Shown: piece by piece, positions 1-5,912 of the stretch
Numbering within the stretch: position 1 is the stretch's first letter
Layout of the letters: every line of letters begins with the position of its first letter
From: an uncultured Sulfurovum sp.
GTDB taxonomy: Bacteria > Campylobacterota > Campylobacteria > Campylobacterales > Sulfurovaceae
Direction: 5' to 3'
DNA length: 12,746 nucleotides
Assembly (NCBI GenBank): GCA_902727905.1
Contig: CACVAR010000384.1
Coordinates: 1-12,746 of the forward strand
Notes under the pieces: generated by a model
Told to the model about the DNA's origin: nothing
Databases searched by the model: none
Seen by the model: the letters and a program-made list of their open reading frames with translations, nothing else
Translations under genes and position numbers: made by a program

Positions 1-453
1 GCAGGGTGTAATGACTTGGGATATATGTATGAACATGGAAAATATGTAAAAGGAAATTTACATGAAGCAATGTCTCATTATGCGAATGCTTGTGATATGG
101 GTGAATCTTCAGGATGTAATAACTTGGCACATATCAAAGAGAAAAAAGGTAATATTATTTCTGCTAAGCAACTCTATAAAAAAGCATGTCTATTAGGGGA
201 TAATCATAGTTGTAATAAACTTGAAGATGTATTAGGAAGTAGAATTAATGTAATTCAAAATGAACGGGCGTTAAATGAAGCTATTAGTGCTTGTACAAGG
301 TCAACCCATGGTGGAATTATGTGTTATAGAGTTGGACTTTACTATGAAAGTAAAGATGAGTCAGATAAAGCTCGAGATTTCTTTGAAAAAGCGTGTGAAA
401 GAAAACAAAGTCAAAGTTGTAAACATTTAGGAGATTTATACCAAGGTCAGTAA
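1..453 (+). CDS. Sel1-repeat (Hcp-like) protein, 3' end only
   Basis: The reading frame is open from base 1 and runs to a TAA at 451-453, so the gene begins outside the window; TTG or ATG codons near its left end need not be the start. The visible 150 residues are helical tetratricopeptide-like Sel1 repeats. Each full repeat carries an Ala-Cys helix end followed by a second Cys after seven residues: ACDMGESSGC, ACLLGDNHSC and ACERKQSQSC. That paired-cysteine arrangement is the hallmark of Helicobacter cysteine-rich proteins (Hcp), in which the pairs form disulfides and the proteins are exported. The signal peptide, if any, would be upstream. One repeat (about codons 78-110) is diverged. Known family roles are protein-protein scaffolding and host or envelope interaction; the partner here cannot be told. 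It converges on ilvD. The family call is secure, the biological role is not. Confidence 0.85.
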   Translation, partial: AGCNDLGYMYEHGKYVKGNLHEAMSHYANACDMGESSGCNNLAHIKEKKGNIISAKQLYKKACLLGDNHSCNKLEDVLGSRINVIQNERALNEAISACTRSTHGGIMCYRVGLYYESKDESDKARDFFEKACERKQSQSCKHLGDLYQGQ

Positions 454-469
454 AATAAACCTTGGTATA
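437..469. terminator. 10-bp inverted repeat between convergent genes
   Basis: TATACCAAGG (437-446) and its exact reverse complement CCTTGGTATA (460-469) flank a 13-nt loop. The left arm lies in the last codons of the Sel1 gene and its stop codon is in the loop; ilvD ends 7 bases to the right. The position fits a shared bidirectional terminator, but neither strand shows a run of T after the stem, so a Rho-assisted stop or an mRNA 3'-end-protecting hairpin is equally possible. Confidence 0.55.
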
Positions 470-475
470 GCATGA

Positions 476-2161
476 TTACTCAGCTTCTAGTATTGCACCA
501 GAACTAGCGTTGGTAACCAATGATCTATATTGTTTTAACCATTTACTTGTAAGTGGTTTTACAAGTGGTTTAAAGTTAGCTTTTCTTGTTGCTATCTCTT
601 CATCTGTAAGATTTACTTGTAAAATATACTCATCAACATCAATGTGAATTTCATCTCCATCTTCAACGAGTCCTATCATTCCACCTTCGGCAGCTTCTGG
701 TGAAACATGACCAATACTTGCTCCACGCGTAGCCCCAGAAAAACGACCATCAGTGATAAGTGCTACAGAAGCACCAAGACCCATACCCATAATAAGTGAA
801 GTAGGTGCTAACATCTCTTGCATACCTGGACCACCTTTTGGACCTTCATAACGAATAACTACTACATTTCCAGCTTTAACTTTACCGTGAATAATTCCTG
901 AAACAGCTTCATCTTGTGAGTTGAAACAAACAGCTGTACCTGTAAAGGCACGGTCACCAGTAATCCCAGCAGTTTTAATAACAGCACCTTGCTCAGCTAA
1001 ATTTCCATAAAGAACAGCCAGTCCACCTACCTCAGAATAAGGGTTGTCAATGGTATGGATAATATTAGTATCAACAATCTCAGCACCTGCAATACGTTCT
1101 TTAAGTGTTTGCCCTGTAATGGTTAGGTTATCAAGAAGAACTTCACCACGCTTGTCCATTTCGTGCATTACAGCAGAAACACCACCAGCCTTATCAATGT
1201 CTTCCATATGGACTGTACTTAAACTAGGACTGATTTTTGCAATATGTGAAACACGTTTAGAGATACTATTGATATCAGCCAAATTAAAATCTACATCAGC
1301 TTCTCTTGCAATGGCTAACATATGTAAAACAGTGTTTGAAGAACCACCCATTGCCATGTCAACTGCAAAGGCATTTCTAATGGCATTTTCATTAAGTATA
1401 TTCTTTACATTATATATAGCTGAGGATTTCTCTCCCATAAGTGCAATTTCACAGACACGTCTAGCAGCTTTCCTATAAAGTTCTTCACGTTCTTTGGTTA
1501 AAGCCAAGATGGTTCCATTTCCAGGAAGTGCAATTCCCATTGCTTCCATTAAGGTATTCATTGAGTTTGCTGTAAACATTCCAGAACAAGAACCACCACT
1601 TGGACAAGCATTACACTCAATGTCTGTTAACTCTTCTTCTGTAATCTGACCAGCTTCAAATTTACCAACAGCTTCAAATGCAGTTGCAAGGTCAATAGGT
1701 TCACCATCTTTAGTATAACCTTTAGCCATTGGACCACCTGAAACAAATACGGTAGGTACATTAACACGTAAAGCACCCATAATCATTCCTGGTACAATTT
1801 TGTCACAGTTAGGAATAGCTATCATTGCATCAAGTTTATGTGCATTCATAACAGTTTCAATTGAGTTTGCGATAATCTCACGGCTTGGTAAAGAAAACAA
1901 CATTCCATCATGTCCCATAGCAATTCCATCATCTACACCAATGGTATTAAATTCAAATGGAACACAACCAGCTTTTTTGATTTCGTCTTTAATAATCTCA
2001 GATACTTTATTTAAAAAGAAATGTCCGGGGATTATTTCTATAAAAGAGTTGGCTACACCAATGAATGGTTTATCAAAATCTTCGTCTTTTAATCCAGTTG
2101 CTCTAAACAGTGAACGGTGAGGTGCTCTGTTATGTCCTTTTTTTACTATATCACTTCTCAT
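476..2161 (-). CDS. ilvD: Dihydroxy-acid dehydratase
   Basis: A cytoplasmic iron-sulfur enzyme that dehydrates 2,3-dihydroxy-3-methylvalerate and 2,3-dihydroxyisovalerate to the 2-keto acids, the third common step of isoleucine and valine synthesis. The 561-aa product is full length for this family. Visible signatures are VDDGIAMGHDGM around residues 76-87, the NCDKIVPGM motif (C119, D120, K121) and the GGSCSGMFTANSMN motif (C192), which supply cluster and substrate ligands. At the first ligand position it reads PGH (45-47), as in the E. coli oxygen-sensitive [4Fe-4S] type, not the PCN of the plant-type [2Fe-2S] subfamily; the cluster type is inferred from that. The C-terminal part has the conserved DGRFSGATRGASIGHVSPEA stretch. 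The ATG at 2159-2161 is preceded by AAGGA at a good distance. It stands alone, with no other ilv or leu gene beside it, and is divergent from the tRNA cluster. Confidence 0.97.
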   Translation of the reverse strand: MRSDIVKKGHNRAPHRSLFRATGLKDEDFDKPFIGVANSFIEIIPGHFFLNKVSEIIKDEIKKAGCVPFEFNTIGVDDGIAMGHDGMLFSLPSREIIANSIETVMNAHKLDAMIAIPNCDKIVPGMIMGALRVNVPTVFVSGGPMAKGYTKDGEPIDLATAFEAVGKFEAGQITEEELTDIECNACPSGGSCSGMFTANSMNTLMEAMGIALPGNGTILALTKEREELYRKAARRVCEIALMGEKSSAIYNVKNILNENAIRNAFAVDMAMGGSSNTVLHMLAIAREADVDFNLADINSISKRVSHIAKISPSLSTVHMEDIDKAGGVSAVMHEMDKRGEVLLDNLTITGQTLKERIAGAEIVDTNIIHTIDNPYSEVGGLAVLYGNLAEQGAVIKTAGITGDRAFTGTAVCFNSQDEAVSGIIHGKVKAGNVVVIRYEGPKGGPGMQEMLAPTSLIMGMGLGASVALITDGRFSGATRGASIGHVSPEAAEGGMIGLVEDGDEIHIDVDEYILQVNLTDEEIATRKANFKPLVKPLTSKWLKQYRSLVTNASSGAILEAE

Positions 2162-2198
2162 TTTTTTCCTTGTTAATACTTTTTTATAAATTTCAAAA

Positions 2199-2204
2199 AT
2201 TATA
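2199..2204 (-). promoter_or_regulatory. ilvD: Candidate -10 box for ilvD
   Basis: Read on the minus strand this is a perfect TATAAT about 37 bases before the ilvD ATG, giving a leader of roughly 30 nt. No convincing -35 box is seen, which is common in this phylum. No leader peptide or T-box is visible in the short leader, so attenuation control is unlikely. Confidence 0.45.
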
Positions 2205-2220
2205 TCGTAAAATCATAAAT

Positions 2221-2233
2221 CTATATAATATAG
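2221..2233. repeat. 13-bp dyad in the ilvD upstream region
   Basis: CTATAT-A-ATATAG is a perfect 6-bp dyad around a single central base. It lies just upstream of the proposed ilvD -10 box, about where an operator or activator site would sit. AT-only dyads arise easily by chance in DNA of this composition. Confidence 0.3.
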
Positions 2234-2286
2234 TTTTCGATATGTATATATGGGGAATATGATAGGATGTATTGGTATGGTTTTTG

Positions 2287-2325
2287 AGCTTTTTTATAAA
2301 TTTTTACTAAATTTACAAAAAAGCT
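2287..2325. repeat. Imperfect 17-bp inverted repeat abutting the tRNA promoter
   Basis: Arms 2287-2303 and 2309-2325 pair at 16 of 17 positions (one A:C mismatch at 2296/2316) around a 5-nt loop TTACT. The outer three pairs are AGC/GCT; the rest is A/T only. The right arm ends at the first base of the -35 box of the tRNA promoter. It may be an AT-rich UP-element, a regulator site, or a hairpin that insulates the tRNA operon from read-through. Confidence 0.6.
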
Positions 2326-2353
2326 TTACAAAGAAAAAAATCTTGGTTATAAT
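2325..2353 (+). promoter_or_regulatory. Sigma-70 promoter of the tRNA cluster
   Basis: TTTACA (2325-2330) and a perfect TATAAT (2348-2353) are separated by exactly 17 bases, with A/T-rich DNA upstream. This is the best promoter in the window, fitting a strongly expressed stable-RNA operon. Transcription should start near 2360, leaving about 37 nt of leader before tRNA-Gly. Confidence 0.8.
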
Positions 2354-2374
2354 CGCACTCCAATTTAAAAGTAA

Positions 2375-2521
2375 TGGACACCAAATAGGTGAAAATGCGA
2401 GAATAGCTCAGCGGTAGAGCATAACCTTGCCAAGGTTGGGGTCGGGAGTTCGAACCTCCTTTCTCGCTCCAGTACATTTAAGTTATGTTATTTAAATTTT
2501 AATCTTTAGTTTTGGTGTCCA
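2375..2521 (+). repeat. Inverted-repeat arms bracketing tRNA-Gly
   Basis: TGGACACCAAA at 2375-2385 is exactly complementary to TTTGGTGTCCA at 2511-2521. The arms lie in the transcript leader and in the spacer before tRNA-Leu, so the primary transcript can form an 11-bp stem enclosing tRNA-Gly (2397-2471). A competing local hairpin, CACC (2379-2382) with GGTG (2388-2391), is possible. The layout resembles rRNA processing stems; that role is inferred. Confidence 0.6.
2397..2471 (+). tRNA. tRNA-Gly (GCC)
   Basis: A 75-nt cloverleaf: acceptor GCGAGAA pairs with TTCTCGC, the anticodon stem TAACC/GGTTG holds the loop TTGCCAA with anticodon GCC at 2429-2431, the T loop is TTCGAAC, and a genomic CCA is encoded after discriminator T. 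First gene of the four-tRNA cluster. Confidence 0.97.
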
Positions 2522-2526
2522 ATTAT

Positions 2527-2614
2527 GCCCGGGTGGTGGAATTGGTAGACACAGGGGACTTAAAATCCCCCGATCATTGCGATCGTGCCGGTTCAAGTCC
2601 GGCCCCGGGCACCA
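2527..2614 (+). tRNA. tRNA-Leu (UAA)
   Basis: A class II tRNA of 88 nt with a long variable arm. Acceptor GCCCGGG pairs with CCCGGGC, the anticodon loop CTTAAAA gives anticodon TAA at 2561-2563, and CCA is encoded. It lies 55 bases after tRNA-Gly and 6 bases after the end of the inverted repeat. Confidence 0.97.
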
Positions 2615-2639
2615 TTAACTTTTTTACAAAAGTAAAACT

Positions 2640-2715
2640 GGAGCCATCGCCAAGTTGGTAAGGCCGTAGATTGCAAATCTGCTATTCACCAGTTCGAGTC
2701 TGGTTGGCTCCTCCA
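2640..2715 (+). tRNA. tRNA-Cys (GCA)
   Basis: A 76-nt cloverleaf: acceptor GGAGCCA pairs with TGGCTCC, the anticodon loop TTGCAAA gives GCA at 2673-2675, the T arm is CCAG-TTCGAGT-CTGG, and CCA is encoded. The 25-base gap after tRNA-Leu has no promoter, so it is co-transcribed. Confidence 0.97.
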
Positions 2716-2738
2716 AAACAAAAGAGTTTTAATTTTAC

Positions 2739-2766
2739 TATTATCTTTATTTAAGATAATATTTTT
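2739..2766 (+). terminator. Terminator-like hairpin between tRNA-Cys and tRNA-Ser
   Basis: TATTATCTT (2739-2747) pairs with AAGATAATA (2753-2761) around a 5-nt loop and is followed directly by TTTTTC. The stem is AT-rich with one G:C pair, so termination would be partial. It separates tRNA-Ser-UGA from the three upstream tRNAs. A second dyad, AATTAAGCA/TGCTTAATT (2769-2788), follows at once. Confidence 0.5.
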
Positions 2767-2793
2767 CAAATTAAGCACTTGCTTAATTAATGT

Positions 2794-2881
2794 CGGGAGA
2801 TGTCAGAGTGGTCGAATGTGCCGGATTTGAAATCCGGTGAGGGTTATACCTCCGGGAGTTCGAATCTCCCTCTCCCGGCCA
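2794..2881 (+). tRNA. tRNA-Ser (UGA)
   Basis: A class II tRNA of 88 nt. Acceptor CGGGAGA pairs with TCTCCCG, the anticodon loop TTTGAAA gives TGA at 2828-2830, the extra arm is long as expected for serine, discriminator G is followed by encoded CCA. It is the last gene of the cluster. Confidence 0.96.
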
Positions 2882-3220
2882 TATTTTTAAAAAATCCAAT
2901 TTTTTCCATAAAATTTTACTTTTTCATTTAGCATTTGTTAATTATTTATATAATTTTTAAAAAAGTAACACTTTTTTATGTTTTTTACTAAAGCCCACCA
3001 TTTAAGCCTTTAACCTCCCCTTAAGTTAACAAAAACGAATAGTAATTTATTTTTTCACACTATAAATGAATGAAAAGTAAATGAAACATAAAAAAATATG
3101 AAAAATATCAAGAAAGGATAAGCTTCCTACTGTTATCATGATGATGTAAATTTATTAGATTGATGAGTTTTCTTGAAGAATACTTACTTTGCTTTTAAAT
3201 GCAAACATAAAGGAGAAAAT
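2882..3220 (+). promoter_or_regulatory. AT-rich region between tRNA-Ser and the porin gene
   Basis: This stretch of about 340 bases holds no gene. It contains two AT-rich hairpins that could end the tRNA transcript (AAAAAAT/ATTTTTT at 2889-2905 and AAAAAAGT/ACTTTTTT at 2959-2977, the latter followed by a T run), -10-like boxes TATAAT (2949-2954) and TATAAA (3061-3066), and a long-range 8-bp pairing TCAAGAAA (3108-3115) with TTTCTTGA (3169-3176). A ribosome binding site AAGGAGA at 3210-3216 precedes the porin GTG. Which -10 box is used is unclear; either gives the porin an unusually long 5' leader of roughly 150 nt or more. Confidence 0.5.
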
Positions 3221-4426
3221 GTGAAAATTACAAAATTAAGTTTAGCAGCAATAGCTGCAATGACTATTACTACAGGTGCTATGGCAGAAGGTTGGGCTCA
3301 TACTGGTCAAGCAGTAGCTTATACTCAGACAGTTGATCAGAGTGGAAACGGTGACTTATTTGGAAGTGATTCAACTTATGGAGCAGTTGGTTTACAACTT
3401 GGTGCAGTAAATAAAAATCTTTTTAATGGTGTTGGTGCTGGTGTAGAGGTTTCTGGTATTCATAATGATGATGGTCAAGCTGGAGGATTCTACGGCGGTG
3501 GAGGAAATGCTGGTACAACTTCTGGTGGTGTTACACAAGCTTATTTAACTTACGGTGCAGGAAATACTTCATTTAAACTAGGTAGACAACAACTTCCTAA
3601 GTCACTTTCTCCATTTGCATACAGTGAAGGTTGGCAAATATTTAAAAATACTTATGATGCAGCACGTGTAGTTAATACAGATATTGAAAATACTACTTTA
3701 GTGTATGCTTATGTAAAAAATAGTAACAGATCTGTTGGTGCTTATGCTGATGAAGATTCATTTACAGGTTTAGCTGCTGGAGCTATTAATGATGGTGTAC
3801 ATATGATTGCAGCTTCAACTAAAGCTATTCCTAATGCAACAGTAACAGGAACTGCTTATCAGACTTCTGATGTTACAACTTATGGTGATACAACTGTCCT
3901 TTGGGTTGATGCAAAGACTAAAGTAGGTCCTGTAGGTGTAGCGCTTCAAGGTGGACAAATGTCTGTAGATGCAGCTGGGAGAGATGACACAAGTGCATTT
4001 GGTGCAAAAGTATCTGGAAAAGCTGGACCAGTTAATCTTTCTTTAGCTTATTCAAAGGTAGGTGGTGATGGTACTGGTCTAGGTGTTACTAACTTAGGAA
4101 CAGGCGTAAAATCTCCACTTTACACACAAATGGTACTAAACAACGTTGGACAATACCATGCACGACAAGGGGCAGAGTTTACAAAACTATTTGCAACAAC
4201 TAAAGCAGGTGGTGGTACTGTAAAAGCTGGATATGGTATGGGAACAAATGACAATAATAGTGCTACTGATTATTCAGAATTTGACTTAATGTACGTTAAG
4301 AAACTTACTCCAAATACAAAAGTATTTGCTGCATACGTAAGAACAAATGATGATGGTGCTGCTGCAACTGGTAGTATTCCAAATGATAATAACTTTGTAC
4401 GTGTATGGGGAAGATACTCTTTCTAG
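3221..4426 (+). CDS. Major outer-membrane porin (OprD/MOMP-like)
   Basis: A 401-aa exported beta-barrel protein expected to form the main passive diffusion channel of the outer membrane. I start it at GTG 3221, seven bases after a strong AAGGAGA; the open frame extends 16 codons upstream to a TTG but without a ribosome binding site, and only the GTG start gives a clean signal peptide: K2 and K5, a hydrophobic core, and cleavage at AMA|EG after residue 22. The mature part has no cysteine, is rich in Gly, Thr, Ala and aromatic residues, has a Gly-rich stretch around residues 88-103 that would be a loop, and carries the KLGRQQLP...SLSPFA...GWQ segment near 119-140 seen in Campylobacterota porins. 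It ends in RYSF, the C-terminal aromatic expected for BAM-mediated assembly. It is monocistronic, between its own leader and strong terminators. The exact substrate is unknown. Confidence 0.85.
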   Translation: MKITKLSLAAIAAMTITTGAMAEGWAHTGQAVAYTQTVDQSGNGDLFGSDSTYGAVGLQLGAVNKNLFNGVGAGVEVSGIHNDDGQAGGFYGGGGNAGTTSGGVTQAYLTYGAGNTSFKLGRQQLPKSLSPFAYSEGWQIFKNTYDAARVVNTDIENTTLVYAYVKNSNRSVGAYADEDSFTGLAAGAINDGVHMIAASTKAIPNATVTGTAYQTSDVTTYGDTTVLWVDAKTKVGPVGVALQGGQMSVDAAGRDDTSAFGAKVSGKAGPVNLSLAYSKVGGDGTGLGVTNLGTGVKSPLYTQMVLNNVGQYHARQGAEFTKLFATTKAGGGTVKAGYGMGTNDNNSATDYSEFDLMYVKKLTPNTKVFAAYVRTNDDGAAATGSIPNDNNFVRVWGRYSF

Positions 4427-4438
4427 AGACTTCTTTAT

Positions 4439-4529
4439 TTAAAGTGTACTGAGGTACACTTTAAGAGTTTCTTTCAACTCTTATTTTCCATCTCTTTTTG
4501 AGATGGAAGCTTCTTCTTTTATTTTTTAA
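4439..4529 (+). terminator. Three consecutive hairpins after the porin gene
   Basis: Hairpin 1: TTAAAGTGTAC (4439-4449) with GTACACTTTAA (4454-4464), loop TGAG, perfect 11 bp. Hairpin 2: AAGAGTT (4463-4469) with AACTCTT (4476-4482), followed by ATTTT. It shares two bases with hairpin 1. Hairpin 3: TTCCATCTC (4486-4494) with GAGATGGAA (4500-4508), followed by a T-rich tail to about 4527. The third is the classic Rho-independent shape; together they should end a very abundant transcript and protect its 3' end. Read the other way they also serve the convergent gene. Confidence 0.8.
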
Positions 4530-4783
4530 ATCCCACAACCATTTTTGTTTATATGAAAAGTTCCAATATATTCACAATCCTTACATTCGAATGTTAGCAT
4601 TTTAGGACCTGAACATCCATTAGATCTTTGATCTATTAGTTCTATACTTTCTTTATGGCATTTAGGGCATATCCCATCTTGTATGGCTTTTAGATTTTCT
4701 TTCTTCTCACGCATAAAATACAAGTAACTTAGGATCAGTCCTGAGCCAAGAAGTAGAAGAAAAAAGAGTAGATAAAAATTCAT
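4526..4783 (-). CDS. Small membrane-anchored zinc-ribbon protein
   Basis: An 85-aa protein I cannot name. Residues 3-23 form one very hydrophobic helix (signal anchor or membrane segment), followed by the basic stretch REKKENLK that suggests the rest is cytoplasmic. The soluble part has six cysteines: CPKC at 39-42, C57, CKDC at 67-70, and C83 near the end. The two CxxC knuckles 24 residues apart make a zinc-ribbon-like fold likely. The ATG at 4781-4783 is preceded on the minus strand by AAAGGAA at good spacing, supporting it as a real gene. It faces the porin gene across the triple hairpin and has no operon partner. Function is unknown; a membrane-tethered protein- or nucleic-acid-binding adaptor is only a guess. 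Confidence 0.75.
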   Translation of the reverse strand: MNFYLLFFLLLLGSGLILSYLYFMREKKENLKAIQDGICPKCHKESIELIDQRSNGCSGPKMLTFECKDCEYIGTFHINKNGCGI

Positions 4784-4863
4784 TTTATTCCTTTAAAATT
4801 TATTGTGCATATTCTATCTTAAATAATAAAAAGTTAATAGAAAAACAATTTTTATATTAACTC

Positions 4864-4897
4864 TAAATATTTATTATATTTAAAGTTATAATATAAT
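4864..4897 (+). promoter_or_regulatory. AT-only dyad and overlapping -10 boxes upstream of the HNH-like gene
   Basis: TAAATAT/ATATTTA (4864-4870, 4876-4882) forms a 7-bp dyad, followed by two overlapping TATAAT boxes (4887-4892, 4892-4897). They would give a leader of about 40 nt before the GTG at 4943. The whole 4784-4942 stretch is almost purely A/T, so chance matches are likely. Confidence 0.35.
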
Positions 4898-4942
4898 TTT
4901 TTATGTTAAAATTTATTATAAATAAAAATAAAAGGCTTTGCA

Positions 4943-5614
4943 GTGACAAAAAAAGAAAGATTTATGCATGTTCTTAAAACATTTGAAACACCTGTAACTG
5001 TATCAACATGGGCAGGTAGGGTAGTAGAGCAATACCCTTCAATTTTAAACCAGATTAATAGTACGACCAATGAACCTATGACATTAAGGTCATTAGCAGC
5101 AAGTATGAGTTTAAAAGTTTCAAAAGGTGAATTTTCAGAAATTAAAATATTAGAGCTTAGACCATACAGACAAGTAATGTATATCCCTGAGAATAAAAAA
5201 GATGATTTATTAAAAAAGGAGTTGCATAAAGATATAGAATCAATACTAGTTGAGGAAAAAATAGTTGAAGACAAAAAGAAATCAACTGAATCTGATAGAT
5301 ATAGACTTGAGGAGTTAGAAAATATTACAGCACAACTTAATAGATACTTTTCTTTAAACTTTGTATTGCATCATGCTTATTCGCTAACTAGGGGTACTAA
5401 GTGCGGTAAGCACCATGCTAATAATTTACAACTTTTAACACAGGAACATAGTAACATCAAAAAGGATGGAGAAAAAAAATTTTCAATAGATGAGCAAAAG
5501 GCTTATCTTAAACGTATTATATCTGTTCATATGATGATTGATAAAAGTATCGATATAAACTTAACAGATGAAGTACTTGAAATGTTATTGGATAGATTAG
5601 AAAAAGTTTATTAA
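4943..5614 (+). CDS. HNH-like domain protein of unknown function
   Basis: A 223-aa protein starting at GTG, seven bases after AAAGG. I do not recognise the N-terminal 80 residues, which have a regular pattern (PVTVSTWAGRVVEQYPSIL, then MTLRSLAASMSLKVSKGEF) suggestive of a small helical, perhaps DNA-binding, domain. Residues 85-130 are highly charged and probably coiled. Residues 140-175 read like an HNH/GHH nuclease core: H143-H144, then SLTRGTK, then ANNLQLL (N160/N161), then EHSNIKK (H169, K173). The usual pair of zinc-binding CxxC motifs is absent; the only cysteine is C154. An endonuclease role, for example in restriction or as an element remnant, is inferred and unproven. The gene is AT-rich, stands alone, and ends 8 bases from the 3' end of tRNA-Ser on the other strand, a place where mobile DNA often inserts. 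No integrase or repeat of the tRNA end is seen here. Confidence 0.65.
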   Translation: MTKKERFMHVLKTFETPVTVSTWAGRVVEQYPSILNQINSTTNEPMTLRSLAASMSLKVSKGEFSEIKILELRPYRQVMYIPENKKDDLLKKELHKDIESILVEEKIVEDKKKSTESDRYRLEELENITAQLNRYFSLNFVLHHAYSLTRGTKCGKHHANNLQLLTQEHSNIKKDGEKKFSIDEQKAYLKRIISVHMMIDKSIDINLTDEVLEMLLDRLEKVY

Positions 5615-5622
5615 GTTTTATG

Positions 5623-5710
5623 TGGCTGAGAGGAAGGGATTCGAACCCTCGGTGAGTTACCCCACACAGACGTTCCAGGTCTGCACCTTCGACCACTCGG
5701 ACACCTCTCA
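5623..5710 (-). tRNA. tRNA-Ser (GGA)
   Basis: A class II tRNA of 88 nt on the minus strand. Acceptor TGAGAGG pairs with CCTCTCA, the anticodon loop CTGGAAC gives GGA (complement of 5674-5676), the T loop is TTCGAAT, the extra arm is long, discriminator G is followed by encoded CCA. The first base pair is U1:A72 where G1:C72 is more usual for serine tRNAs. Confidence 0.96.
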
Positions 5711-5738
5711 ACAGTTAGCTTTGTAAGCTAGGAGTGGA

Positions 5739-5744
5739 ATTATA
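5739..5744 (-). promoter_or_regulatory. -10 box for tRNA-Ser (GGA)
   Basis: Read on the minus strand, TATAAT lies 28 bases before the tRNA 5' end, inside the divergent gap with ffs. No good -35 box is placed 16-18 bases upstream. Confidence 0.5.
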
Positions 5745-5807
5745 GCGAATAGTATTTAATATGGGATAAATTTAATCTTCTATAAGTAATCTTTAGCTAT
5801 CATCTGC

Positions 5808-5912
5808 TCGCTCCTTTTAGACCTATGCAACGACATTGGTGGACAACGGGTCAGGATGGGAACATAGCAGCCCACCCACCCTTGCTGTGTGCCGTAGGTA
5901 TCTGGAAGGAGT
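5808..5912 (+). ncRNA. ffs: Signal recognition particle RNA, small bacterial type (4.5S)
   Basis: The Ffh-binding domain IV core is plain: GGGTCAGG (5848-5855), ATG-GGAA-CAT with the GGAA tetraloop at 5859-5862, then AGCAGCCC (5866-5873), matching the invariant CAGG...GGAA...AGCAG arrangement. The long closing helix is formed by CTCCTTTTAGACCTATG from 5811 with CGTAGGTATCTGGAAGGAG ending at 5911. The RNA partners with Ffh and FtsY to target nascent inner-membrane proteins. The exact ends are estimated from the pairing, so they may be off by a few bases. A -10-like TATAAG (5781-5786) lies upstream. Confidence 0.93.

Noticed and set aside
1044..2120. Plus-strand open frames opposite ilvD
   Set aside because: They mirror the strongly conserved ilvD gene, have no ribosome sites and no recognisable protein features.
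3173..3220. 16-codon N-terminal extension of the porin to a TTG start
   Set aside because: No ribosome site before the TTG, and the extension would spoil the signal peptide; GTG 3221 has AAGGAGA at proper distance.
5600..5622. Attachment-site repeat of the tRNA-Ser 3' end
   Set aside because: No second copy of the tRNA 3' end was found near the HNH-like gene, so integration at this tRNA is only a suspicion.
5517..5711. Minus-strand open frame over tRNA-Ser (GGA)
   Set aside because: It is the tRNA gene and the HNH-like gene read in a meaningless frame.
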